From positions 1-32,401 of the forward strand of contig JAOPZJ010000009.1 in the NCBI GenBank assembly GCA_025964155.1: a stretch of 32,401 bases of DNA, given 5' to 3'. Positions 1-7,363 of the stretch are shown piece after piece (positions within the stretch are counted from its first letter, which is position 1; every line of letters begins with the position of its first letter). This stretch comes from Solirubrobacterales bacterium. GTDB lineage: Bacteria > Actinomycetota > Thermoleophilia > Solirubrobacterales > Solirubrobacteraceae. The notes below the pieces were generated by a model. It did no database searches. It had not been told where the DNA came from and saw only the letters and a program-made list of their open reading frames with translations. Position numbers and translations under genes: made by a program.

Positions 1-92
1 CGCCGGCCGTCGATCCCGCCGCCCCGGCCCCGGCGCCGCACGTTCGTCGCGCTGAGGCCGACAGATGTGCGCCGCCGGCCGTCCGCCCGCTC

Positions 93-1280
93 CTACAGCC
101 CGTACGACTTGCCGATGACGTCGAGCATGACCTCGTCGGTGCCAGCGCCGATGCGGTTCAGGCGCAGGTCGCGCCAGACGCGCTCGACGCCGTACTCCCT
201 CATGTAGCCGGCGCCGCCGTGGATCTGGATGCACTCGTCGGCGACCTCACAGGCGATACGCGAGGCGTAGAGCTTGGCCATCGAGATCTCGCGGACGGGG
301 TACTCGCCGTTCTGGAAGCGCCAGGCCGTCATGTAGTTCATCTGGCGGGCGGTCTCGAGCTTCGTGGCCATCTCGGCGAACTTGTGGCGGATCACCTGGA
401 AGTGGCCGATCGGGCGGCCGAAGGCGGTGCGCTCCTTGGCGTACTGGAGGGTCTGCTCGAAGGCGCGCTGGGCCCCGGCGACGCTGCCCGCGGCGCCGAT
501 CAGGCGCTCGCCCTGCAGCTCCCACATGATGTGGTAGAAGCCCTTGCCGACCTGCCCCAGCACGGCGGACTCGGGGACGCGGACGTCCTGGAAGGCCAGC
601 AGCGCCGTGTCCGACGCGTGCATGCCGAGCTTCTGCAGCTTCTTCTCGCGGATGACGCCGGGGGCGTCCATCGGCACGAGGAAGAGCGTGAAGCCGTCGT
701 AGCCGGCGTCGGGGTCGGTCTTCGTCACGAGCACGATGACGTCGGCGCGGTGGCCGTTGGTGATGTACGTCTTGGAGCCGTTGATGACGTACTCGTCACG
801 GTCCTTTACCGCGCGCGTCTTGATGCCCGCGACGTCGGAGCCGGCGTCCGGCTCGGTGATGCCGAGGCACAGGATCTTCGTACCGGCGATCGCCGGGACC
901 ACCCACTGCTGCTTCTGCTCCTCGGTGCCGAAGGCGAGGATCGGCGGCATCGCCATGTCGGTCTGCACGGCAAGGCCCATTGCGAGGCCGCCGGACTGCG
1001 CGTGGACGATCTCCTCGGCCAGCACGAGCGACGAGTAATAGTCGCCGCCCTGCCCGCCGTACTCGACCGGTTTGTCGAGCCCGAGGAATCCAAGCTCGCC
1101 CATGCGCGGGAACACCCAGTCGGGGAAGGTCGTCTCCTCCCACTCCTCGGCGTGCGGCGCCAGTTCCTTCTTGGCGAAGTTGCGGATCGACTCCCGCAAC
1201 TGGTCGTGCTCGTCGGTGAAGATGAAGTGCTTGCGCTGGGAGGCGTGGTCGGGCTTGAGGACGGCGTCGGCGCTGGTCAT
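93..1280 (-). CDS. Acyl-CoA dehydrogenase, FAD-dependent
   Basis: A 395-residue acyl-CoA dehydrogenase, the usual family length, which makes a trans-2-enoyl-CoA from an acyl-CoA and passes electrons to ETF. The N-terminal helical domain (about 20-130), the beta domain with TEPDAGSD (143-150) and the C-terminal helical domain with RTAFGRPIG (284-292) and GGAGYMREYG (355-364) are all visible. The residue before the GT of AGTDEV is Ala, where medium- and short-chain enzymes carry the catalytic Glu. E258 in LQGERL lies where isovaleryl-CoA dehydrogenase keeps its base, so a branched- or long-chain substrate is plausible (inference). I start at 1280 rather than 1346 because the upstream extension lacks family similarity and overlaps a promoter and a palindrome. 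There is no Shine-Dalgarno site; TACGGT sits 6 bases before ATG. Confidence 0.93.
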   Translation of the reverse strand: MTSADAVLKPDHASQRKHFIFTDEHDQLRESIRNFAKKELAPHAEEWEETTFPDWVFPRMGELGFLGLDKPVEYGGQGGDYYSSLVLAEEIVHAQSGGLAMGLAVQTDMAMPPILAFGTEEQKQQWVVPAIAGTKILCLGITEPDAGSDVAGIKTRAVKDRDEYVINGSKTYITNGHRADVIVLVTKTDPDAGYDGFTLFLVPMDAPGVIREKKLQKLGMHASDTALLAFQDVRVPESAVLGQVGKGFYHIMWELQGERLIGAAGSVAGAQRAFEQTLQYAKERTAFGRPIGHFQVIRHKFAEMATKLETARQMNYMTAWRFQNGEYPVREISMAKLYASRIACEVADECIQIHGGAGYMREYGVERVWRDLRLNRIGAGTDEVMLDVIGKSYGL

Positions 1281-1286
1281 AGGTCG

Positions 1287-1315
1287 ACCGTAACGCGCGG
1301 CGACCGGAAAGTAAA
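1287..1315 (-). promoter_or_regulatory. Putative leaderless promoter of the acyl-CoA dehydrogenase
   Basis: On the minus strand TTTACT (1315-1310) and TACGGT (1292-1287) are separated by 17 bases. The hexamer nearer the gene ends 6 bases before the ATG, so transcription would begin at or next to the start codon. The -35 element lies inside the 31-bp palindrome at 1306-1336, as expected for a repressor site. Confidence 0.45.
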
Positions 1316-1336
1316 CAGTGGCACTTCTCACTTTCC
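1306..1336. promoter_or_regulatory. 31-bp palindromic operator candidate
   Basis: The arms are GGAAAGTAAACAGTG (1306-1320) and CACTTCTCACTTTCC (1322-1336) around one central base. Twelve of the 15 arm positions are complementary. The site overlaps the proposed -35 of the acyl-CoA dehydrogenase gene and centres 41 bases upstream of its start. A related sequence lies before the BKACE gene at 6416-6446. The binding protein is unknown; the MerR-type (7360) and TetR-type (11329) regulators in this window are candidates by proximity only. Confidence 0.55.
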
Positions 1337-1420
1337 ACAACGGCACGCGATCCGACGGATGCCGCCGGACGCCCCGGTCGCTGAGCCCTCGTCCGGGGCC
1401 CAGCGACCGTCGCGGCGGCG

Positions 1421-4400
1421 TCAGCCGATGACGCCGAAGTGGCGCATCGCTGCGCGCATCACGTCCGCACGCTGCTGCGCGGTCGTGATGCCCTCCAGGC
1501 CGAACCCGTAGTACAGCGTCTGGGGCGTCGCCACCCCGGGACCCTCGACGTAGCCGACGGAGGTCGTGCGGGCCCAGTTGCCGATGTCCTCGGAGCCCGC
1601 CGGCGCCGGGCCGGCCTCGAAGCCGCCCAGGCCGTCCTCGAAGGACGTCTGGGCCAGCGGGGCGCCGTCACCGGTGATCGTCACGTCGTCCAGGAAGACG
1701 CCGAGTCCGGAGACGGCGAAGTCCTGCGCGTACGTGATCGACAGCTCGACCTGCTTGCCCTTGTAGGCGCTCAGGTCGATGTCCCAGTCCTTGTAGCCGC
1801 CGGAGTTGCCGGTGGCCGCGTTCCAGGTGCCGGTCGTGCCCTGGCCGGTGCAATCCTCCGCTCCGGCATTCTGCGACTTGTCCGTGTTGGTCTGGTAGTG
1901 GGCGAGGAACGGGTGCAGCGTGTCCCAGTTGATGTCGCACGAGCTGCCGACGTCTGTGGACGTATTGCCGTTGCGGTCCGGCAGGGTCGTCCAGTCGTCC
2001 TGCCCGACCGTGTGCGCCTCGACGAACACGTAGTCGTACGCGGGCTCGGTGTCGTGTGACAGCTTGAACTTCAACGCGGCATCGGAGGTGACACCGGTGA
2101 GGTCCACGGTCCGGCGCAGCCGCTGGTAGGCGTTGTCGTCGGATTTGGCCACCGCGTAGTACGAGCCCGTCGTGGGGTCGAAGGACGCGGGCCGGTCAAA
2201 GCCCACCGCCTTGTCGGAGGCGAACTGCGGGTACGCATCGCGCGGCAGGATGCTCGACGTCGTCACGAACGACGAGACATGCGCCTGGTTGTCGGCCGAG
2301 TCGCCGCCGTTGAGCGTGAACGTCGTCGAGCCGAACGGCCCGCCGGCGAGCTGGAAGGGCAGCGCCGAGGCACTCGCCTTGTCCCCCGCCGCGTCGATGC
2401 TCAGATACGCCCCCATGTAGTACTGGAGGAAGTCGTTGCCGAGCGGGACGCAGTTGCTCACGGCGCCGGCCGGGGCGCAGAACGGTGGCTGGCCGGCCGG
2501 GTTGTAGGGGAACCCATTGATCTGCGCGTAGCCGGCGTTCTGGCCGGTGTACAGCAGACGGCCCCCCTCGTTGAGGTACGCACGCGCGGCGAGGATCTCG
2601 TCGTCGGCGAGCTTGGAGACGCCGCTGCCCGGACCCTGGCCGGGCTCCCGCGTCAGCAGGTCGTTGCCGGTGTACCAGACGACGGCCTTGTAATGCCCGA
2701 GCACGCCGAGGTGGTCCGGCGCGGTGCGGGCGTTTGCGTCCACGTCGTACACGTCGTACCCGACGCCGTTCGCGTCCAGTGCGTCGGTGTACTGCTTCAG
2801 GAGGTACGGTCCGCTCGTGCCCGGGTACGCCGGGGAGTTGGACGGCCCGCTGTAGTCCTCGGCCGACAGGATCAGCACGGGGTCCCCGGAATCGGACTTC
2901 AGCTCGTACTCGAAGGGCTGCGAGCGGGTGCCGCCACGGCGGGACTCGAACCACACGGACACCTTGTCGCCGACCTTCGCGCCGTGGACCTCACCGCGCA
3001 GGTGGCGGTAGTAGACGTCGCCCTTGCCACCGAAGCGTGACCCGCCGTCCCACTCGGTGGTCTGCGCCCCGTGCGTGGGACCGCCGTTGATGCTCCAGTG
3101 CACGTCGACGCCACCGAGTTCGCGCTTGGCGTTGACCTCCACCGTCTGGGGGTCGCCGTAGCTCACCTTGAACGTCTGGGGCTCGAAGGCGGGTGTCGTG
3201 ATGCCCAGGCGATCCGTGGGGTTCGCCGGGTCCGCTGCCGAGGTCGCGACGTCCAGCGCGAACGGCAGGTTCTTCACAAACGCGTCCTGCAGGTCGGCGT
3301 CGGAGTCCTGGAACTCGAAGACCGACTCGCCCCCGCCGCGCGCGGGGTCCGAGACGTCCATCTCCGGGGTCCACGCGAGGGTCCCGTACGTCGAGTGGGC
3401 GTGGTCGGTCGTCTCGCCGTTCGTCGTGTACAGCTCCGCGGCGACGTCGGGGTCGTAGCTGTCAGGGGCGCCGGTGCCCGGCACGCCCTTGATCGCCGGG
3501 TTGTCGTCGGTGCCGCTCAGCGCCCGGTAGATCGGATCGTCGGCCGACGGCGTCTCGACCTGGAAGCCGAACGGGTACAGCAGGAGCTCCGCGGCCGAGT
3601 GGTAGTTCACCTGGAAGGTGAAGCGCACGCGCTTGAGCAGCCCGTCCATCGCCTTGGTCTCCGGCTCGGAGGCCGGTCCACTGCCACGGTACGTCTCGCT
3701 GGCCGGGTCGGACGAGGACCCCTCGTTGTCGTAGTTCCAGTTCGTGGGGAAGTTGCGGTTGGGGTCCACGCCGTCACCGCTGGTGATCTGGCCGTCGCCG
3801 TTGACGTCGCGCAGGTTCTTGCGCCACAGGCGATTGCCGGGGGTGAAGGTGAAGTCGTAGCCGTCGGGGTTGGCGACGGGGACGAACCACAGCTCGCGCG
3901 TGTTCACGAGCTGCGTGACCTGCTTGCCGGCGGCGGTCTTCTTGCCGTAGTTGTCGATCATGTAATGCACGAGGCGGCGGTCCTGCTCGGGCGTGATCCA
4001 TTCCCGCGCGTGCTGCGCGGCGGAGTACAGGACCGCCGGGCGGGCACCGTCACGGGTCTGGCGCGCGTTGCGCGTGATCTTCAGCGCGATGATCGGCTTG
4101 TCGTTCAGCGTGCGGCCGATCGTCTGCAGTTCGACGATGCCCGGGTTCTTGCGGGCGAGCTCCACGAACTCCTGGTAGAGCGTCTGGCGCTTGCGGCCCT
4201 TGGCGTCCGTGCCCACGTAGGTGTCGTCGTAGTACGGCCGGTAGACGTCGTAGCTGCCGTCGGCGCGCTGCACGCGCGCGTCGAACTGCCGCGCGGTCTC
4301 GCCGCGGGCGTTGCGCTTGAGCGCGGGCTTGAGGCCCTTGCTGCGCAGCTTGGCGGCCTGGCCGGGCGTGGCGACGATCTCGATGCGCTTGCCGGCGCGG

Positions 4401-4573
4401 GCCTCGGTCACGTCAAAGCCGGCAACGGCGAGCTGCTGTAACCCGGTGGCGTCGACGGTGAGCTCGTACGCCTCCAGGCCGCTGTCGGCGGCCCGTGCGC
4501 TGGGAGCGCTCGCGGCACAGCCGATCAGGGCGACGGCGATGATGCGCGCGACGCCTCGTGGGGTGGGGTGCAT
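1421..4573 (-). CDS. Secreted M14 zinc carboxypeptidase, multidomain
   Basis: A 1050-residue secreted metallopeptidase. The start at 4573 follows a strong GGGAGGAGAA ribosome site and gives a Sec signal peptide ending near ARAADS (residues 27-31); the longer frame to 4753 has no such features. The M14 domain spans about 115-440. Zinc ligands are H188 and E191 (HAREW) and H325 (NYHS); DPNRNF (270-275) holds substrate-binding Asn/Arg, and E404 in WTPEMD is the catalytic Glu. An EF-hand-like DVNGDGQI loop (257-264) lies inside the domain. After the peptidase come a beta-rich region, a ThuA/GATase-like segment near LILSAEDYSG, and a C-terminal region resembling the immune inhibitor A (M6) accessory domain (LSHDTEPAYDYVFVEA). 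It probably trims extracellular protein for uptake. Most M14 enzymes are 300-450 residues, so more than half of this chain is accessory. Confidence 0.92.
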   Translation of the reverse strand: MHPTPRGVARIIAVALIGCAASAPSARAADSGLEAYELTVDATGLQQLAVAGFDVTEARAGKRIEIVATPGQAAKLRSKGLKPALKRNARGETARQFDARVQRADGSYDVYRPYYDDTYVGTDAKGRKRQTLYQEFVELARKNPGIVELQTIGRTLNDKPIIALKITRNARQTRDGARPAVLYSAAQHAREWITPEQDRRLVHYMIDNYGKKTAAGKQVTQLVNTRELWFVPVANPDGYDFTFTPGNRLWRKNLRDVNGDGQITSGDGVDPNRNFPTNWNYDNEGSSSDPASETYRGSGPASEPETKAMDGLLKRVRFTFQVNYHSAAELLLYPFGFQVETPSADDPIYRALSGTDDNPAIKGVPGTGAPDSYDPDVAAELYTTNGETTDHAHSTYGTLAWTPEMDVSDPARGGGESVFEFQDSDADLQDAFVKNLPFALDVATSAADPANPTDRLGITTPAFEPQTFKVSYGDPQTVEVNAKRELGGVDVHWSINGGPTHGAQTTEWDGGSRFGGKGDVYYRHLRGEVHGAKVGDKVSVWFESRRGGTRSQPFEYELKSDSGDPVLILSAEDYSGPSNSPAYPGTSGPYLLKQYTDALDANGVGYDVYDVDANARTAPDHLGVLGHYKAVVWYTGNDLLTREPGQGPGSGVSKLADDEILAARAYLNEGGRLLYTGQNAGYAQINGFPYNPAGQPPFCAPAGAVSNCVPLGNDFLQYYMGAYLSIDAAGDKASASALPFQLAGGPFGSTTFTLNGGDSADNQAHVSSFVTTSSILPRDAYPQFASDKAVGFDRPASFDPTTGSYYAVAKSDDNAYQRLRRTVDLTGVTSDAALKFKLSHDTEPAYDYVFVEAHTVGQDDWTTLPDRNGNTSTDVGSSCDINWDTLHPFLAHYQTNTDKSQNAGAEDCTGQGTTGTWNAATGNSGGYKDWDIDLSAYKGKQVELSITYAQDFAVSGLGVFLDDVTITGDGAPLAQTSFEDGLGGFEAGPAPAGSEDIGNWARTTSVGYVEGPGVATPQTLYYGFGLEGITTAQQRADVMRAAMRHFGVIG

Positions 4574-4626
4574 TGACTTCTCCTCCCGGGGATCTCCCGG
4601 TTGTCGTCCGGGTGGAGGCTGTTTTG

Positions 4627-4655
4627 GCCTTACCCAGAAGGATCGATGGGTAGGC
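4627..4655. promoter_or_regulatory. Inverted repeat in the divergent carboxypeptidase/hydratase spacer
   Basis: GCCTTACCCA (4627-4636) is matched by TGGGTAGGC (4647-4655), with one bulged base and a 10-base spacer. It lies 54-82 bases upstream of the carboxypeptidase start, where either an operator or a leader hairpin of that gene would fit. Confidence 0.35.
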
Positions 4656-4688
4656 CCCTCCCCACCCCGGGCGCGTCCTAAACCTGCC

Positions 4689-4703
4689 TGCACAATTTGT
4701 GCA
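4689..4703. promoter_or_regulatory. Perfect 15-bp palindrome, operator candidate
   Basis: TGCACAATTTGTGCA is a perfect palindrome with one central base, and is AT-rich against a very GC-rich background. It lies 53-67 bases upstream of the enoyl-CoA hydratase-like gene and about 115 bases upstream of the carboxypeptidase gene. The size and symmetry fit a dimeric regulator site; which gene it controls is not evident. Confidence 0.45.
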
Positions 4704-4755
4704 CCTCCGCCGGGAGGGTCCCCACATGCGCCATGTGTGTAGCGTCCGGACACCG

Positions 4756-5541
4756 ATGAGCTTCACCACCGTCCGATACGACGTCGATGCGTCCGGCGTG
4801 GCCACCGTCGCGATGGACCAGCCAGACTCCCGCAACGCGCTGTCCGACGCGCTGCTCGACGACCTGCTGTCCGCCTTCGAGCTGGCCCGCGACGACGCGG
4901 CCGTGCGCTGCGTCGTGCTCGCCTCCACGCACCCCACGACCTTCAGCGCCGGTGGCAACCTCGGGGGCTTCGCGGCCGAAGTCCCGCTCGTCCACAAGCA
5001 CCTGAACACCGCCAAGTTCCCGCGCCTGTTCGCGCTCATCGGTCAGCTCGGCAAGCCGGTCGTCTGCGCGGCGAACGGCCATTGCCTGGCCGGAGCCCTC
5101 GGCCTGGCCCTGGCCTGCGACCTCATCATCGCCTCCGACAAGGCGACCTTCGGGACGCCCGAGATCAACGTCGGCATCTTCCCGTTCATGATCATGGCGC
5201 TGATCTACCGCAATGTTCCGCGCAAGAAGACGACGGAGCTGCTGCTGCTCGGGGACCGCATCGACGCGGTCGAGGCCGAGCGCATCGGGATCGTGAACAA
5301 GGTCGTGCCCGCCGCGGACTTCGATGCTGCCGTGCACGACTGGGCCACGCGCCTGGCGGCCAAGTCGCCGCTGCTCATGCAGCTGGGCAAGGACGCGCTG
5401 TGGCGCCAGCAGGACATGCCGATCGAGGACGCCTGGGATTACCTGCGCTCGCAGCTGACGATCGCGTTCTCCACCGAGGACATCCAAGAGGGCGTTGCGG
5501 CATTCTTCGAGAAGCGCGACCCGGTGTGGACGGGACAGTGA
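4756..5541 (+). CDS. Enoyl-CoA hydratase/isomerase family (crotonase) protein
   Basis: A 261-residue crotonase-fold protein that would hydrate or isomerise an acyl-CoA. The oxyanion-hole segments are FSAGGNLGGF (63-72) and NGHCLAGALGLALACD (107-122). The first of the two catalytic Glu residues of true hydratases, normally in a GGGxELA-type stretch, is absent: the position reads GALGLA. The second is kept as E136 in GTPEINVG. The reaction may therefore be isomerisation or another crotonase chemistry (inference). The start at 4756 (MSFTTVRYDV) is chosen because the upstream extension is dissimilar to the family. TAGCGT lies 10 bases before it and there is no clear ribosome site. It is followed by a duplicated scrap of its own C-terminus and then by the arginase-fold gene on the same strand. 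Confidence 0.9.
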   Translation: MSFTTVRYDVDASGVATVAMDQPDSRNALSDALLDDLLSAFELARDDAAVRCVVLASTHPTTFSAGGNLGGFAAEVPLVHKHLNTAKFPRLFALIGQLGKPVVCAANGHCLAGALGLALACDLIIASDKATFGTPEINVGIFPFMIMALIYRNVPRKKTTELLLLGDRIDAVEAERIGIVNKVVPAADFDAAVHDWATRLAAKSPLLMQLGKDALWRQQDMPIEDAWDYLRSQLTIAFSTEDIQEGVAAFFEKRDPVWTGQ

Positions 5542-5594
5542 GAATGCCGAGCGCCTTCTTCGAGAAGCGCGACCCGGTGTGGACAGGCAAGTGA
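5503..5594 (+). repeat. Direct repeat of the hydratase 3' end (two 39-base copies)
   Basis: The last 39 bases of the hydratase gene (5503-5541) recur at 5556-5594, 53 bases downstream, with only a few differences, all near the end. Both copies encode FFEKRDPVWTG plus one residue and a TGA stop. Confidence 0.9.
5544..5594 (+). pseudogene. Remnant of a second enoyl-CoA hydratase C-terminus
   Basis: A 16-codon frame, MPSAFFEKRDPVWTGK, begins 2 bases after the hydratase stop and ends in TGA. AFFEKRxPxWxGK is the typical last stretch of crotonase-family hydratases, so this looks like the tail of a paralogue whose body was deleted, or a local tandem duplication of the gene end. It is in a different frame from the intact gene, so it does not extend it. 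Whether it is translated is unknown. Confidence 0.6.
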
Positions 5595-5601
5595 GCGCGA
5601 C

Positions 5602-6366
5602 GTGAGCGTCGACGACAGCAGGCACGTGGTGTCGCTGCTGTGCCGCACGTCGGACCGGTCCGGCGAGGGCATGGCCGGTGCCGCGGCGCTCGGAGACCGG
5701 TTGGGTGCCCGGGCGATCGGGTCGGTCGGCGAGGGGCACGACAGCGCCTTCGGCGAGGACCTCGAGCACTCGCGCGGCTGCCTGCTCGAGGCCGGCGGGC
5801 AAATCGACGACGCACTGGAGGCCGGCAAGGTCCCGATCCTGCTCGCCGGCACCTGCTCGATCTGCGTGACGACGCTGCCGGTCGTGGCCCGCCACCATCC
5901 CGACGCGCTCGTCCTGTGGCTCGACGCGCACGCGGACTTCAACACGCCGGACACCTCACCGTCGCAGTTTCTCGGCGGGATGTGCCTCGCCAGCGCCTGC
6001 GGCGTGTGGGACAGCGGCTTCGGCTCGGGGCTGGACCCCGCCCGCGTCGTGATGTTCGGTGTCCGCGACGTGGACGGCGGGGAACGCGTCCTCCTCGAGC
6101 GTCATGGGGTGGGCACCATCGAGCGTCCAGGGCCGCTCGCCGACCTCCTGGAGGCGCGGAAGGTCTTCATCCACCTGGACCTGGACATCCTGGACCCCGA
6201 GGTGCTGCCGGCGGGCTTCCCGGTGCCCGGCGGATTGGACTTCGAGCAGCTGCGCCGGCTGCTGGACCTCGTCTGCGGTGCGGCCGAGCTCGTCGGCATC
6301 GAGATCACCGGCGCGCATCCGGACTACGTGGATGAACTGGCCGACGTGCTGGCCCCCGTGTTCTGA
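5602..6366 (+). CDS. Arginase/ureohydrolase-fold protein, atypical metal site
   Basis: A 254-residue member of the arginase/agmatinase/formiminoglutamase superfamily. Two metal-binding signatures are clear: DAHADFNTP (108-116) and HLDLDILDP (191-199, Asp pair 193/195). The first signature, normally GGDHS, reads LAGTCS (81-86), so the usual Mn-ligand histidine is missing. The late region reads ITGAHPDYVDE (235-245), where arginases carry an acidic substrate-binding stretch. It may bind one metal only or use a different substrate; calling it arginase would overreach. The GTG start at 5602 follows the hydratase remnant with no strong ribosome site. It lies between the hydratase-like and BKACE genes, which suggests a shared catabolic route. 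A GC hairpin at 6384-6405 follows it. Confidence 0.85.
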   Translation: MSVDDSRHVVSLLCRTSDRSGEGMAGAAALGDRLGARAIGSVGEGHDSAFGEDLEHSRGCLLEAGGQIDDALEAGKVPILLAGTCSICVTTLPVVARHHPDALVLWLDAHADFNTPDTSPSQFLGGMCLASACGVWDSGFGSGLDPARVVMFGVRDVDGGERVLLERHGVGTIERPGPLADLLEARKVFIHLDLDILDPEVLPAGFPVPGGLDFEQLRRLLDLVCGAAELVGIEITGAHPDYVDELADVLAPVF

Positions 6367-6383
6367 GTCGCCGGTCGCGAGGG

Positions 6384-6405
6384 GAGCCGGCCCTTGCGCC
6401 GGCTC
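6384..6405 (+). terminator. GC-rich hairpin after the arginase-fold gene
   Basis: GAGCCGGC (6384-6391) and GCCGGCTC (6398-6405) form a perfect 8-bp stem with a 6-base loop, 18 bases after the stop. There is no T-run, so it would be a non-canonical intrinsic terminator or a stability hairpin. Confidence 0.5.
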
Positions 6406-6415
6406 GGCGAGTACG

Positions 6416-6446
6416 AAAGAGTAGGTAGTAGGACTTCCCACTTCCC
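6416..6446. promoter_or_regulatory. Second copy of the acyl-CoA dehydrogenase palindrome (half conserved)
   Basis: Aligned to 1306-1336 without gaps, the right arm GACTTCCCACTTCCC (6432-6446) matches 12 of 15 bases of the first site. The left part (6416-6430) matches 8 of 15, nearly all differences being transitions. It ends just before the GGAAAGG ribosome site of the BKACE gene, in the place for a repressor site. Confidence 0.4.
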
Positions 6447-6463
6447 ACGGAAAGGCTCCGCCA

Positions 6464-7363
6464 ATGCCGCTCGACGACCCGGTCGTCATCACCTGCTCCA
6501 TTTCCGGGTCGCTCGCCAACCGCGAGCAGTGCCCGGCGATCCCGTACACGCCGGCGGAGTACGCCGCGGAGGCCCGGCGCATCGTCGATGCCGGTGGCGT
6601 CCACATCCACATCCACGCGCGCAAGCCGGACGGGACGCCGTCCTACGAGGTCGAGGACTTCACCGCGATCCACGACGCGATCCGTGCCGAGGTCGGGGAT
6701 GCCGCGATCATCAACTTCTCCACCGGCGCGATGGGCGTGAGCTTCGAGAAGCGCGAGGCCTACCTGCGCGCCTGCCCACCGGAGGTCGCCGCGCTGAACA
6801 TGGGCTCGATGAACTACGCGAAGTACTCAGCACGGCGCAAGGACTTCGTCTTCAGCACCGTCTTCGCCAACCCGTTCACGGAGATCATCGACTTCCTGAA
6901 CGTCATGAACGAGCTCGGCATCAAGCCCGAGCACGAGTGCTTCGACGTGGGGCACGTCGGGTCGCTGGCGCCGCTCATCGACATGGGCGTCCTGAAGACG
7001 CCGCTGCACGTGGACTTCGTGATGGGCGTCACCGGCGGCATCCCGCCGACCGCCCGCAACCTCGCCGCGATGGCCGACAACCTGCCGGAGGGCAACCACC
7101 ACTGGGGCGTCATCGGCATCTCGCGCGTGCAGTGGACGATGGTCGCCGCAGCGCTCAGTCTCGGCGGCTCGATCCGCGTGGGCCTGGAGGACAACTTCTA
7201 CCTCCCCGACGGCACGGTCGCGCGCTCCAACGGTGACCTGATCGCCAAAGCCGCCCAGATGGTCCAGGACTCCGGCCGCCGTGCGGCGACCGTCGAGGAG
7301 GCCCGCGCTGCGCTGCACCTCCCGGCCCGTCCGGCCGCGACCGGATCCTTCTCGCCCGCGTGA
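6464..7363 (+). CDS. Beta-keto acid cleavage enzyme (BKACE, formerly DUF849)
   Basis: A 299-residue TIM-barrel enzyme of the 3-keto-5-aminohexanoate cleavage family. The family condenses a beta-keto acid with acetyl-CoA and cleaves to acetoacetate plus a new acyl-CoA, using zinc. The zinc site is visible as VHIHIHAR (46-53; H49 and H51 the likely ligands) and E242 in GLEDN. NFSTGA (84-89) and NMGSMN (112-117) are family stretches. The substrate cannot be read from sequence; the neighbours fit amino-acid or branched acyl-CoA breakdown. The ATG at 6464 has GGAAAGG 8 bases upstream. Its stop overlaps the GTG start of the MerR-type gene (GTGA), so the two are translationally coupled. Confidence 0.93.
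   Translation: MPLDDPVVITCSISGSLANREQCPAIPYTPAEYAAEARRIVDAGGVHIHIHARKPDGTPSYEVEDFTAIHDAIRAEVGDAAIINFSTGAMGVSFEKREAYLRACPPEVAALNMGSMNYAKYSARRKDFVFSTVFANPFTEIIDFLNVMNELGIKPEHECFDVGHVGSLAPLIDMGVLKTPLHVDFVMGVTGGIPPTARNLAAMADNLPEGNHHWGVIGISRVQWTMVAAALSLGGSIRVGLEDNFYLPDGTVARSNGDLIAKAAQMVQDSGRRAATVEEARAALHLPARPAATGSFSPA

Noticed and set aside
1-92. Possible gene end at the left edge
   Set aside because: The 92 bases contain no recognisable coding signal or clear hairpin; too short to judge.
219-1511. Plus-strand 430-codon open frame opposite the acyl-CoA dehydrogenase
   Set aside because: Its composition is that of an antisense shadow in high-GC DNA (runs of Arg, Val, Leu, Gly) with no domain, while the opposite strand encodes a complete enzyme.
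3071-4441. Plus-strand 456-codon open frame opposite the carboxypeptidase
   Set aside because: Low-information Val/Arg/Gly-rich translation; the minus strand carries all M14 catalytic motifs here.
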